The notes under the pieces were generated by a model, which did not search any database, was not told where the DNA came from, and saw only the letters and a list, made by a program, of their open reading frames with translations. Source: an uncultured Prevotella sp. (GTDB taxonomy: Bacteria > Bacteroidota > Bacteroidia > Bacteroidales > Bacteroidaceae). Taken from it: a DNA stretch of 12,291 nucleotides. Below, piece after piece: positions 1 to 6,149 of the stretch (position 1 is the stretch's first letter; every line of letters starts with the position of its first letter). A program made the translations under genes and the position numbers. The DNA lies in assembly GCA_902491375.1 (NCBI GenBank), contig CABUHE010000039.1, positions 1 through 12,291 on the forward strand. Direction: 5' to 3'.

Positions 1-180
1 CGCAAGAAAATCTCTTCTAACAAACTGTAATTCAATTATTTCAAAGAACTATTTGCGATTTTTAGTGGACAGTAATGATGTAAAGGAAAAAGAAAGGCTT
101 GTTTTGATTATTTACCACATTATTTAAGCCGTTTAGTCGGCATTTAACCCTGAATAAACCGCTGTTTCTATTGTTTTTAT

Positions 181-211
181 TTTGTGTTGCACGCGATTTG
201 CGCTATCTTTG
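181..211 (+). promoter_or_regulatory. Bacteroidetes-type promoter of the GltD-like gene
   Basis: TTTG at 181-184 and TATCTTTG at 204-211 are separated by 19 bp. This matches the primary sigma factor consensus of Bacteroidetes (TTTG, 19-21 bp, TAnnTTTG). Transcription should begin near 217-220, giving a leader of about 25 nt. The gene is therefore probably transcribed on its own and does not depend on an upstream gltB-like gene. The rest of 1-180 is A/T-rich and shows no convincing gene. Confidence 0.75.
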
Positions 212-244
212 CAGACATAACAAATCAAACTACAATTATATAAT

Positions 245-1585
245 ATGGAAGAACAAAAAGAGCTTTTTCACGAGGTGAACGAGGGCTACGTAATGTTGGA
301 AGCCATAAACGAAGCAAAAAGATGTCTGCATTGTAAAGTTCCGCAATGTAAGAAAGGATGTCCTATAAGCCATGATATTCCCGACTGGATACATGAGTTG
401 TCGATGGGAAATCTTGGCAATGCCATGAAAATAATTAACGACAAAAGTAATCTGCCGGCAGTATGCGGACGAGTATGTCCTCATGAGAAACAATGCGAAG
501 GGCATTGCGTGCTTGCCAAGAAAGGTGAGGCTATACATATAGGCAAACTTGAAAGGTTTATTGCTGATTTTGACGGTAATATGGGGCTGATAAGGGAAAA
601 ACTGCAACCAAAGACACGCGGCAGGGTAGCAGTCATCGGCTCAGGTCCGGCTGGACTTACCATTGCCGGAGATCTGGCTCGTCAGGGTTTCAACATCGAG
701 ATATTCGAGATGGAGCCGGAGCCGGGAGGTGTGCTGATGTTCGGAATACCTGAATACCGTTTGCCGAAAGAGGTGGTAAGGCGTGAGATAAAGAAGATAG
801 AGGAACTCGGAGTCGTGTTCCATTGCAATACGACGATAGGTACCGACCTTAATATTGACCAGCTGTTCGAGCAGGGATTTGATGCTATATTCATGGGTAC
901 TGGTACGGTAAAGCCTAAGAAACCTGACATACCGGGCCGTAATCTCCGTGGAGTAAGGCAGGCTGTGTATTTCCTGCGCAAGGTAAGTCTTTATAACGAG
1001 GGCAGCATTGAGCGTGACGATGTGCCGGTGCAGGAGGGCGACCGCGTGTTCGTCTTAGGCTGCGGCAACACTGCCATGGACGCTGCCAGGACGGCTGTGC
1101 GCATGGGTGCCCGTGATGTCGAGATTATCTATCACCGCACGATTAACGATATGAGCGCGCTGCGCTCTGAATATGAGGAGGCTGTATCTGAGGGAGTGAA
1201 GTTTAACTGGGAGTCTAATCTGGTTGAGATTCTTGACTATAACGGCACGCTTAGCGGTGTGGTAATTGAGCATGACGGGCAGCGCCGCACGGAGAAGGCC
1301 GACAAGGTGCTTATGGCAATCGGCTCTGTGCCTGCGAGCCGCATAGTCTCAACGACAAAGGGTATTGATGTTGACGACAGCGGTTATGTGCTAACTCGTG
1401 AGAAGCCTTGTGGAATGACGAGCCGTAAAGGTGTTTTTGCCGGTGGCGATGTTGTCAACCGCCCGTCTACCGTGGTGCTTGCCATGCGCGACGCGAAGAA
1501 GGTTGCCGAAGGCATAGCCCAGTATGTTGACGCCATAAAACTGCTGGAAGCTATAAATCTTTCAGATAATATGCACAAGGAATAA
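245..1585 (+). CDS. GltD/GltA/NfnB-type NADPH oxidoreductase (glutamate synthase small-subunit family)
   Basis: This 446-residue Fe-S flavoprotein belongs to the glutamate synthase small-subunit superfamily. The N-terminal domain has two cysteine groups (C27, C30, C35, C39 and C74, C78, C84, C88), as in proteins that bind two [4Fe-4S] clusters. A first Rossmann motif GSGPAG at 132-137 should bind FAD, and GCGNTA at 272-277 should bind NADPH. The C-terminal GVFAGGDVV segment is the usual second FAD contact. Family members pass electrons between NADPH and a partner: GltB in classical glutamate synthase, NfnA in electron-bifurcating transhydrogenase. A homotetrameric stand-alone form (often called GltA) is also annotated. 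No gltB or nfnA partner is visible and the gene has its own promoter, so I cannot choose among these roles. The start is the ATG at 245; the leader is A/T-rich without a Shine-Dalgarno sequence. Confidence 0.9.
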   Translation: MEEQKELFHEVNEGYVMLEAINEAKRCLHCKVPQCKKGCPISHDIPDWIHELSMGNLGNAMKIINDKSNLPAVCGRVCPHEKQCEGHCVLAKKGEAIHIGKLERFIADFDGNMGLIREKLQPKTRGRVAVIGSGPAGLTIAGDLARQGFNIEIFEMEPEPGGVLMFGIPEYRLPKEVVRREIKKIEELGVVFHCNTTIGTDLNIDQLFEQGFDAIFMGTGTVKPKKPDIPGRNLRGVRQAVYFLRKVSLYNEGSIERDDVPVQEGDRVFVLGCGNTAMDAARTAVRMGARDVEIIYHRTINDMSALRSEYEEAVSEGVKFNWESNLVEILDYNGTLSGVVIEHDGQRRTEKADKVLMAIGSVPASRIVSTTKGIDVDDSGYVLTREKPCGMTSRKGVFAGGDVVNRPSTVVLAMRDAKKVAEGIAQYVDAIKLLEAINLSDNMHKE

Positions 1586-1687
1586 TATCGTTGTTCTGAC
1601 CTGTAAGACCTGTATACGTGTGATATTGAGGTCAGTTCTTATTGTGTTGATAGTCAGATATTTATATTTTTATAGTTGATACGTTTG

Positions 1688-1726
1688 CAAAATGCCGTCT
1701 TTTGCAAGACAAAAGACGGCATTTTG
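1688..1726. terminator. Hairpin after the GltD-like gene, likely bidirectional terminator
   Basis: Arms 1688-1704 and 1710-1726 are perfectly complementary over 17 bp (arm CAAAATGCCGTCTTTTG) with a 5-nt loop. It lies about 100 nt after the stop at 1585, between two convergent genes, and the A/T ends of the arms supply U residues in either direction. The U tract is short and lies within the stem, so termination efficiency is uncertain. Confidence 0.6.
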
Positions 1727-1732
1727 TATTGT

Positions 1733-1769
1733 AAAAGACCACCTTTTGCAGCGTAAAAGGTGGTCTTTT
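1733..1769. terminator. Hairpin after the DUF4186 gene, likely bidirectional terminator
   Basis: Arms 1733-1747 and 1755-1769 are perfectly complementary over 15 bp (arm AAAAGACCACCTTTT) with a 7-nt loop. For leftward transcription it begins 13 nt past the DUF4186 stop and ends in TTTT, so it is the first terminator met by that gene. It is the second half of the 22-bp repeat structure. Confidence 0.65.
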
Positions 1770-1782
1770 GGTTTTACATTGT

Positions 1783-2280
1783 TCATCTTATGATTCTTGC
1801 GTCATGTCCGTGCGATGCGGTGAACGCCTCAGTCTGTCTTTTTATCCATTCCATTATTACGCTCACGGCATAGTCCTGTTCTTCGGTAGTGAGCTGATGG
1901 CCTTTCTTTATTCCGTGCCATTTCTCAAAACATCCGCGGCAACAGCATCCTGTGGCGTGCTGGGCTATGAATACAGGATGGCCACGCATGGGAGTCTGTT
2001 TGCCGTCGTTGGGTATAACTTCTGGAGCAAGGCGTTTGCGAATAAAGTCCTCAGCGTGGCGGCGTATAGTGCCTATGCCTTTACTGTCGATATATTCAAT
2101 GTCGCTCTCTTTCAGTCTGAAACGGCTTCTGAATGCCGACTTTGACAGACGTTTGAACAAGTTGTCAAAGTCGTATTGCGTCATATTGCCGGCCGTTTCT
2201 TCGTGCGTATCTGTATATTCGTCTGCAAAAAGATTGCCTTCGGCTGGTGTCGGCCTGCTTGGTTTTGTGTTTCGTGCCAT
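1783..2280 (-). CDS. DUF4186 family protein
   Basis: This 165-residue protein is recognised from the characteristic DUF4186 core: FRLKESDIEYIDSKG, then a TIRRHAEDFIRKRLAP segment, then NDGKQTPMRGHPVFIAQHAT, and finally a cysteine-rich CCCRGCFEKWH motif. C112, C113, C114 and C117 with H108 and H122 could form a metal site, but this is inference. The function of the family is unknown to me. The first 32 residues are polar and low in complexity (PSRPTPAEGN, THEETAG) and lie outside the conserved core, so a start at M33 is possible. The ATG at 2280 fits the promoter at 2312-2342, which gives a leader of about 25 nt. The gene is divergent from the MscS-type gene and convergent with the GltD-like gene, so it is probably monocistronic. 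Confidence 0.88.
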   Translation of the reverse strand: MARNTKPSRPTPAEGNLFADEYTDTHEETAGNMTQYDFDNLFKRLSKSAFRSRFRLKESDIEYIDSKGIGTIRRHAEDFIRKRLAPEVIPNDGKQTPMRGHPVFIAQHATGCCCRGCFEKWHGIKKGHQLTTEEQDYAVSVIMEWIKRQTEAFTASHGHDARIIR

Positions 2281-2311
2281 CCGTTTTTGCTGTTATATTT
2301 CCGTGTAAGTG

Positions 2312-2342
2312 CAAAGTAACTCAATTTTTCTGAAACAACAAA
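2312..2342 (-). promoter_or_regulatory. Promoter of the DUF4186 gene
   Basis: Read on the minus strand, TTTG (2342-2339) is followed after 19 bp by TTACTTTG (2319-2312). This differs from TTTG-N19-TAnnTTTG at one position. Transcription would start near 2305, about 25 nt before the ATG. Confidence 0.6.
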
Positions 2343-2407
2343 GGTTTTTATTGGTCTGAAAATGTAGAATTATGTCATTGAAACATTAATTTGTAAGATA
2401 TTTTGTT

Positions 2408-2415
2408 TACATTTG
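2408..2415 (+). promoter_or_regulatory. -7 element of the MscS-type gene
   Basis: TACATTTG matches TAnnTTTG and lies about 29 bp before the ATG at 2444. No TTTG is found at the ideal 19-21 bp upstream: the nearest are TTTG at 2390-2393 (14 bp gap) and TTG at 2378-2380 (27 bp gap). The promoter is therefore weaker or activator-dependent, or the call is wrong. Confidence 0.45.
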
Positions 2416-2443
2416 CAGATGTAACGTTGTAAAATTATTGAGA

Positions 2444-3307
2444 ATGGAAGGAATACTTAACATTGAGCTTTTCGGCATATCTGTGCGCTGGTTGTTGATA
2501 TTTGCAATTAAGGGTGCCATCATTTATCTTGTTGTCCGTGTGCTGACGGCGGTAACAAAGTATCTGTTTTTCCGCTCCATGCACAAACAGCGCAAGATTG
2601 CTCTCGACGAGACAAAGGTAAGTTTCATGCGCCGTATTGTCGTTACGGCTATATATATAATAGGTATAGCGGCGTTCCTTTCGCTGATACCTGGCATGGA
2701 GAAGGTCAGCAATTCAATTCTTGCCAGTGCCGGAATCATGGCAGCTGCGGTAGGTCTTGCTTCTCAGGACGCGCTGTCGAACATAATCGGAGGTCTGTTC
2801 ATAATATTCTCGCAGCCGTTCAAGCTCGGCGACTTTATCGAGATTGACAGTGTGATAAGAGGTACGGTAATGGAAATAACGCTGCGCCATACTGTCATAC
2901 GCGATGCTGAGAACCGAATGATTCTTATTCCGAACAACAAGATTAATTCGAGTACGATTATCAATTCTTCATACGGCGACACCTCGACATGCGCTTTCGT
3001 AGAAGTAGGTGTGGCATATACCGTAAACCTTGACAGAGCCATCGAAGTGATGCGCGACGAGATTATGAAGCATCCGTTGCTTATCGACCACCGCACCGAG
3101 GAGGATAAGAAGAAAGGCTTACCGGAGGTTATTATCCGCGTAATCAATCTTGGCGACTCTGCCATTACGCTGCGTGCCTGGGCTTGGGCGTCAAGTGCCG
3201 CCACTGCTTATTCGATGAAATGCGATTTGCTTAAAAGCGTGAAAGAGCGTTTCGACGCAGAGAATATCGAGATACCTTATCCGTATCTAAATGTAGTCAA
3301 TGCTTGA
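2444..3307 (+). CDS. MscS-family mechanosensitive ion channel
   Basis: This 287-residue inner-membrane protein is close in length to E. coli MscS. Residues about 12-38 and 64-84 are hydrophobic and form TM1 and TM2. Residues about 90-115 (ILASAGIMAAAVGLASQDAL) form the Gly/Ala-rich pore helix TM3, followed by the family's GGLFIIFSQPFKLGDFI segment leading into the beta domain. The C-terminal half is the cytoplasmic cage and ends in IPYPY, matching the usual IPFPQ-like signature. Such channels open under membrane tension and release solutes on hypo-osmotic shock. I chose the ATG at 2444 over the in-frame TTG six bases upstream because ATG dominates in this group and nothing favours TTG. It stands alone between a divergent neighbour and a strong terminator. 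Confidence 0.93.
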   Translation: MEGILNIELFGISVRWLLIFAIKGAIIYLVVRVLTAVTKYLFFRSMHKQRKIALDETKVSFMRRIVVTAIYIIGIAAFLSLIPGMEKVSNSILASAGIMAAAVGLASQDALSNIIGGLFIIFSQPFKLGDFIEIDSVIRGTVMEITLRHTVIRDAENRMILIPNNKINSSTIINSSYGDTSTCAFVEVGVAYTVNLDRAIEVMRDEIMKHPLLIDHRTEEDKKKGLPEVIIRVINLGDSAITLRAWAWASSAATAYSMKCDLLKSVKERFDAENIEIPYPYLNVVNA

Positions 3308-3396
3308 TTATTCTGTTTCTTTACTGATTATGCGGCCTCTGTGTAATGAGCTTATAGGCTTGAAATAAACGACTTACGTTGCTTGCGTGTTCGTAT

Positions 3397-3450
3397 AAAC
3401 AGCTAATCCGCCGATTGCCAATGTGTCTGCAACCGGCGGATTAGCTGTTT
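3397..3450. terminator. Strong bidirectional terminator between the MscS-type gene and pncB
   Basis: Arms 3397-3413 (AAACAGCTAATCCGCCG) and 3434-3450 are perfectly complementary over 17 bp. The 20-nt loop can form a further TTGC/GCAA pairing. TTTTA follows on the plus side and the mirrored arm supplies U residues on the minus side. It sits between two convergent genes, 90 nt after one stop and 51 nt after the other. Confidence 0.85.
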
Positions 3451-3500
3451 TATTAATTATATTCTGATGTCTGTTGATTGAAATGCGGTGCCGTTGAATA

Positions 3501-4703
3501 TCAAATCATATTCAGTGCCTGCATGAACCGCTTTACGACCTCAGGCTTTCCTACGTGCTTGCCTTCGTCTTCGCTCAGCTTGCACGTGTCGTTATAGAAT
3601 GTCCATGCTTCGGTTATCTTTGCCGCGACGAGCTTTATTACGATGTTCATCGGCTTTACTCCGTCGAAATCGTTGGTGAAATGAGTACCTATGCCGAACG
3701 AAGGCTGGCAGTAGTCTTTTGCGAATTTCTGTATCTCTATGGCTGTGTCAGTGTCGAGAGCGTTGCTGAATATCACCTGTTTAGTCTTCGGGTCGATGCC
3801 GAACGAGCGGTATTTGTCGACAATTCTCATAAGCTGCTCACGGTTGTCACCGCTGTCTATGCGCAGTCCTTTGAACAGATTTGCGAAGTCTTCAGAGAAA
3901 TTCATCTCGAATATGTTCCACCCGAAGCTGTCGTAAAGATATGTTCCGAGCGCTCCTCTGAACGTGTTTCGCCATGAGTTCATGGCGATGTTGTTTGCCA
4001 TCTGCGGCCCGTACATGCCGCCGATGGCACATACAAACTCGTGAGCCATGGTGCCTACCGGCAGAACGTCGTGCTTCATTGCTAGATATACGTTGCTCGT
4101 GCCGACAAACCTGCCCGGCCATTCGCGGCTGTTATAGCAGTCTTTCATCGCCCTTACGACCACGTCTTCTGCCTTGAACGACGCACGTCGGCGCGTGCCG
4201 AAGTCGCTGAACACGCATCCGGCCTGCAGCAGACGCTCTGCTTTGTTGTACGTCTTGGTGTAATATGAGTCGTAGTCGAACTGGTTGTCCTGTCCCGTCA
4301 TTTCATAGAACAGGTCAGAGATTATGGCAAGCACTTTCACCTCAAGGAATATGGTGTCAGCCCAGCTGCCTTCAAACTCGACGTGCAGGTGCCCTTCATC
4401 GTCCTGCCATGTCTTTGCCCAATGGCGGTTGAAGCGGAAGCCCTTGAGATAATTGAAAAACCATTCGGGCAGATAATAGCATTTATGGCGCATGAAGTCA
4501 ATCTCGTCATCGGTTATAACCACATCCTCAAGAGCGGCAATCTGCTTCTCAAGTTCTGTGGCGAAACCTTCCGGATATACCGTGTCGTCTCTGTCGTTGA
4601 ATATGTATTTTACTTGCGCGCGTGGAAAGTTGTCAATCACTGCGCAGCACATGGTAAATTTATAAAGGTCGTCGTCAGTAAAATGTCTTATTATCTGTTT
4701 CAT
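3501..4703 (-). CDS. pncB: Nicotinate phosphoribosyltransferase
   Basis: This 400-residue enzyme converts nicotinate and PRPP to nicotinate mononucleotide, with ATP hydrolysis, in NAD salvage (Preiss-Handler pathway). The length equals that of typical bacterial PncB. Visible signatures are the start FTDDDLYKFTM, FSDFGTRRRASF at about 165-176, and VGTSNVYLAMKHDVLPVGTMAHEF at about 200-223 in two parts, including H221 in GTMAHEF, the position of the phosphorylated active-site histidine. Also seen are LRIDSGDN and the phosphate-binding GIGTHFTNDF near the C terminus. It is transcribed alone from the minus strand, with its own leader and the shared terminator at 3397-3450. The ATG at 4703 begins the conserved N terminus, so the start is well supported. 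Confidence 0.97.
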   Translation of the reverse strand: MKQIIRHFTDDDLYKFTMCCAVIDNFPRAQVKYIFNDRDDTVYPEGFATELEKQIAALEDVVITDDEIDFMRHKCYYLPEWFFNYLKGFRFNRHWAKTWQDDEGHLHVEFEGSWADTIFLEVKVLAIISDLFYEMTGQDNQFDYDSYYTKTYNKAERLLQAGCVFSDFGTRRRASFKAEDVVVRAMKDCYNSREWPGRFVGTSNVYLAMKHDVLPVGTMAHEFVCAIGGMYGPQMANNIAMNSWRNTFRGALGTYLYDSFGWNIFEMNFSEDFANLFKGLRIDSGDNREQLMRIVDKYRSFGIDPKTKQVIFSNALDTDTAIEIQKFAKDYCQPSFGIGTHFTNDFDGVKPMNIVIKLVAAKITEAWTFYNDTCKLSEDEGKHVGKPEVVKRFMQALNMI

Positions 4704-4764
4704 GATGAATTATTCTTTCAAGTCTGTATTGAAAATAAGTATTAAATATTGTCTTATCGTTTTG

Positions 4765-4772
4765 CAAACTTA
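4765..4772 (-). promoter_or_regulatory. -7 element of pncB
   Basis: Read on the minus strand the sequence is TAAGTTTG, matching TAnnTTTG, and transcription would begin near 4758, about 55 nt before the ATG. No TTTG is found at the ideal distance upstream, so only the -7 element is supported. Confidence 0.5.
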
Positions 4773-4799
4773 CAAAATATCGTCGGAATAATAGAATAC

Positions 4800-5189
4800 A
4801 ATATGTATTTTGTATTAAAATAATGAAGTATTTTTCTGTTTCATTACTAGTTTAGAGCATTTTTGTATTACATATTTTTCAATTTTGCTTATGTCGCATG
4901 TGTGTTGGGGCAGAAATATTATCATGTAAAGTGCTGCAATCAGTTGCTTATGCTCTTTTGCCTGGTATGAAATGCGCAGCCTTATGATAAATGTTTTAGT
5001 ATTTAACAAAGTTTCAATGATAATATGACATCGGCAAATATTGTAAATTACCTGTTATAACAATGCAAAGTGTGTAACTCAAGATGACAGATGAAAGGGT
5101 GGAATGGTGTCAATGTGTCAAAAGAAAAGTGTCAGCGTTTTTACGTGAAATAGCATGCTGTATGATGATTTATAGTGTCTTATTGTGCT
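4800..5189. other. Intergenic stretch without a supported gene
   Basis: This A/T-rich stretch lies behind the pncB promoter. A 64-codon minus-strand frame (4815-5009) has no recognisable domain, no promoter and a composition like random A/T-rich DNA. I see no RNA gene or terminator here. It leads into the 22-bp repeat array. Confidence 0.5.
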
Positions 5190-5321
5190 GGAAATGGCCT
5201 CTTGTATTGCGGAATGTGGCCTCTTACATTGCAGGAGGTGGCTTCTTACATTGCAAGAGGTGGCTTCCTGTAGGCCGGAAAGTGGCTTTTGGCATGTCAA
5301 AATACGGCTTTTTGATGTTGT
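5190..5321. repeat. Six-unit 22-bp tandem repeat
   Basis: The tetranucleotide TGGC (CGGC in the last unit) recurs at 5195, 5217, 5239, 5261, 5283 and 5305, exactly 22 bp apart each time. A typical unit reads GAGGTGGCTTCTTACATTGC plus two bases. Units 2 and 3 are the most alike, and the outer units diverge by substitutions only, without changes in length. All units face the same way. Both strands stay open in one frame here only because the repeat lacks stops, so the frames at 5084-5338 and 5118-5366 are not good gene candidates. Confidence 0.85.
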
Positions 5322-5369
5322 TTTGCAGTGTTTTTTAGTCGTAATATGCCTTTTCTGACTGCACACTTG

Positions 5370-5422
5370 GCGCGTGTTGGTATGTAATTAGCATTTAATC
5401 AGCAGTTTACAACTGCACGCGC
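5370..5422. repeat. Inverted repeat with nested hairpin
   Basis: GCGCGTG at 5370-5376 is complementary to CACGCGC at 5416-5422. Inside, CAGTT (5403-5407) pairs with AACTG (5411-5415) across a 3-nt loop. A further GGCGCGT occurs near 5476. There is no U tract, so this is not a typical terminator; its role is unknown. Confidence 0.4.
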
Positions 5423-5512
5423 TAGAATCGTTTATATACATACGGGTGTGTGAAAAATCAGAAAGTGGCTGCTGTGGCGCGTTAAGGAAAATCAAAAAGA
5501 AAGGATTTTAAG

Positions 5513-5545
5513 GGTAAAAGAGTAAAAAGGTAAAAAAGTAAAAAA
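5513..5545 (+). repeat. Four copies of an 8-bp (G/A)GTAAAAA repeat
   Basis: GGTAAAAG, AGTAAAAA, GGTAAAAA and AGTAAAAA follow directly on one another from 5513 to 5544. Related GTAAAAAGG tracts occur just after groES (about 6016-6046), and the reverse complement occurs just before groEL (about 6095-6130). Possible roles are a slippage-prone tract or an A-tract upstream element; neither is shown. Confidence 0.6.
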
Positions 5546-5605
5546 CGGATTGTGGCACGGCTGGCAGATTTTCTTGTTTCTCTACCTTCTGATTTAACGT
5601 TATAA

Positions 5606-5645
5606 GACTGACATTTTTGTCAGTCGTGTCATGTCAAAACTGTCA
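5606..5645 (+). promoter_or_regulatory. TGTCA repeats, putative activator site of groESL
   Basis: GACTGACA (5606-5613) and TGTCAGTC (5618-5625) form a perfect 8-bp inverted repeat around TTTT. TGTCA recurs at 5618, 5627, 5632 and 5641. The cluster ends 10 bp before the sigma54-like element, a plausible place for a regulator of the groESL promoter. As RNA it could also be a small hairpin, but it lies upstream of the predicted transcription start. Confidence 0.5.
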
Positions 5646-5654
5646 GTTTCATGT

Positions 5655-5671
5655 TTGGCACGCTTTTCGCT
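5655..5671 (+). promoter_or_regulatory. Sigma54-like (-24/-12) promoter of groES-groEL
   Basis: The sequence TTGGCACGCTTTTCGCT matches the RpoN consensus TTGGCACG-N4-TTGC(A/T) except for one base (TCGC for TTGC). The invariant GG (5657-5658) and GC (5669-5670) are exactly 10 bp apart. Transcription would start near 5682, giving a leader of about 64 nt before groES. No good TTTG-N19-21-TAnnTTTG promoter and no CIRCE element (HrcA site) is seen upstream of groES. Use of RpoN is inferred from the motif alone. Confidence 0.5.
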
Positions 5672-5745
5672 GGATGGTGGGCGGATGCGTTGTAAAAAGG
5701 CGCATGAGAATAATAATTTGTATATAACTTAAAAATCATAGAATT

Positions 5746-6018
5746 ATGAACATTAAACCATTAGCAGACAGAGTGCTGGTACAGCCTGCACCGGCAGAAG
5801 AGAAAATAGGTGGTATCATTATTCCTGATACAGCAAAAGAAAAACCATTGCACGGTAAAGTAATTGCTACTGGCAAGGGTACTAAAGACGAGGAGATGGT
5901 TCTGAAAGCCGGAGACGAGGTTCTTTACGGCAAGTATTCTGGAACTGAACTAGAGTTCGAAGGAGAGAAGTATCTTATGATGCGCCAGAGCGATGTACTC
6001 GCTGTTATTGAGAAATAA
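5746..6018 (+). CDS. groES: Co-chaperonin GroES
   Basis: This 90-residue protein forms the heptameric lid of the GroEL folding chamber in the cytoplasm. The N-terminal IKPLADRVLVQP, the mobile loop (EEKIGGIIIPDTAKEKP), KAGDEVLYGKYSGTE and the ending DVLAVIEK are standard for the family, and the length is typical for Bacteroidetes. The ATG at 5746 follows an A/T-rich leader without a Shine-Dalgarno sequence. It is the first gene of a two-gene operon with groEL, preceded by the TGTCA repeats and sigma54-like element. The gap to groEL is 131 nt, longer than in many groESL operons. Confidence 0.98.
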   Translation: MNIKPLADRVLVQPAPAEEKIGGIIIPDTAKEKPLHGKVIATGKGTKDEEMVLKAGDEVLYGKYSGTELEFEGEKYLMMRQSDVLAVIEK

Positions 6019-6134
6019 AAAGATAAAACAGTAAAAAGGAAAAACATTGGAGTTTGCAGGGTGAATTAAAGGATGTGTAGAGTGCAGAGAAAGCATTTTT
6101 TACCTGTTCTTTTAGACTTACTCTTTTACTCCTA
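6016..6134 (+). repeat. groES-groEL spacer with imperfect inverted A-rich/T-rich arms
   Basis: After the groES stop comes an A-rich tract (TAAAACAGTAAAAAGG near 6024-6039). About 55 nt later a T-rich tract (TTTTTTACCTGTTCTTTTA near 6096-6114, then CTTACTCTTTTACTCC) is partly its reverse complement. The arms could fold the intercistronic mRNA into an imperfect hairpin. No G/C-rich stem with a U tract is present, so it is not a conventional terminator. Confidence 0.4.
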
Positions 6135-6149
6135 TAAAAATAAAAAATC

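Larger units (their letters stand above)
1688..1775. repeat. Four 22-bp units with alternating inverted cores
   Basis: Four units start exactly 22 bp apart, at 1688, 1710, 1732 and 1754. Each reads (C/T)AAAA, a 7-nt core, TTTTG (or TTTTGG), then a short spacer. The cores are TGCCGTC, its reverse complement GACGGCA, then GACCACC, and its reverse complement GGTGGTC. Neighbouring units therefore pair into two perfect hairpins. The period is the same as that of the array at 5190-5321. Confidence 0.85.

Noticed and set aside
2..127. Frame open from the window edge to a TAA at 125-127, possibly the end of an upstream gene
   Set aside because: Forty-one codons of A/T-rich, low-information sequence with no family resemblance, so chance is the simpler explanation.
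1768..2308. Plus-strand frames opposite the DUF4186 gene
   Set aside because: They are antisense shadows of a gene with strong family motifs.
2438..2443. TTG start six bases upstream for the MscS-type gene
   Set aside because: The ATG at 2444 is in frame, more usual in this group, and adds no missing domain if skipped.
4815..5009. 64-codon minus-strand frame in the pncB-groES gap
   Set aside because: No recognisable motif, no promoter and an A/T-driven composition. It cannot be supported as a gene.
5190..5321. CRISPR array
   Set aside because: The whole 22-bp unit is repetitive with no unique spacers and no cas genes nearby.
5084..5366. Open frames on both strands (5084-5338 plus, 5118-5366 minus) across the 22-bp repeats
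   Set aside because: They are open because the repeat unit lacks stops. The translations are repeat-driven, with no domain, promoter or suitable neighbour.
5581..5745. CIRCE (HrcA) operator before groES
   Set aside because: No TTAGCACTC-N9-GAGTGCTAA or near match is present; the inverted repeat seen is of a different sequence.
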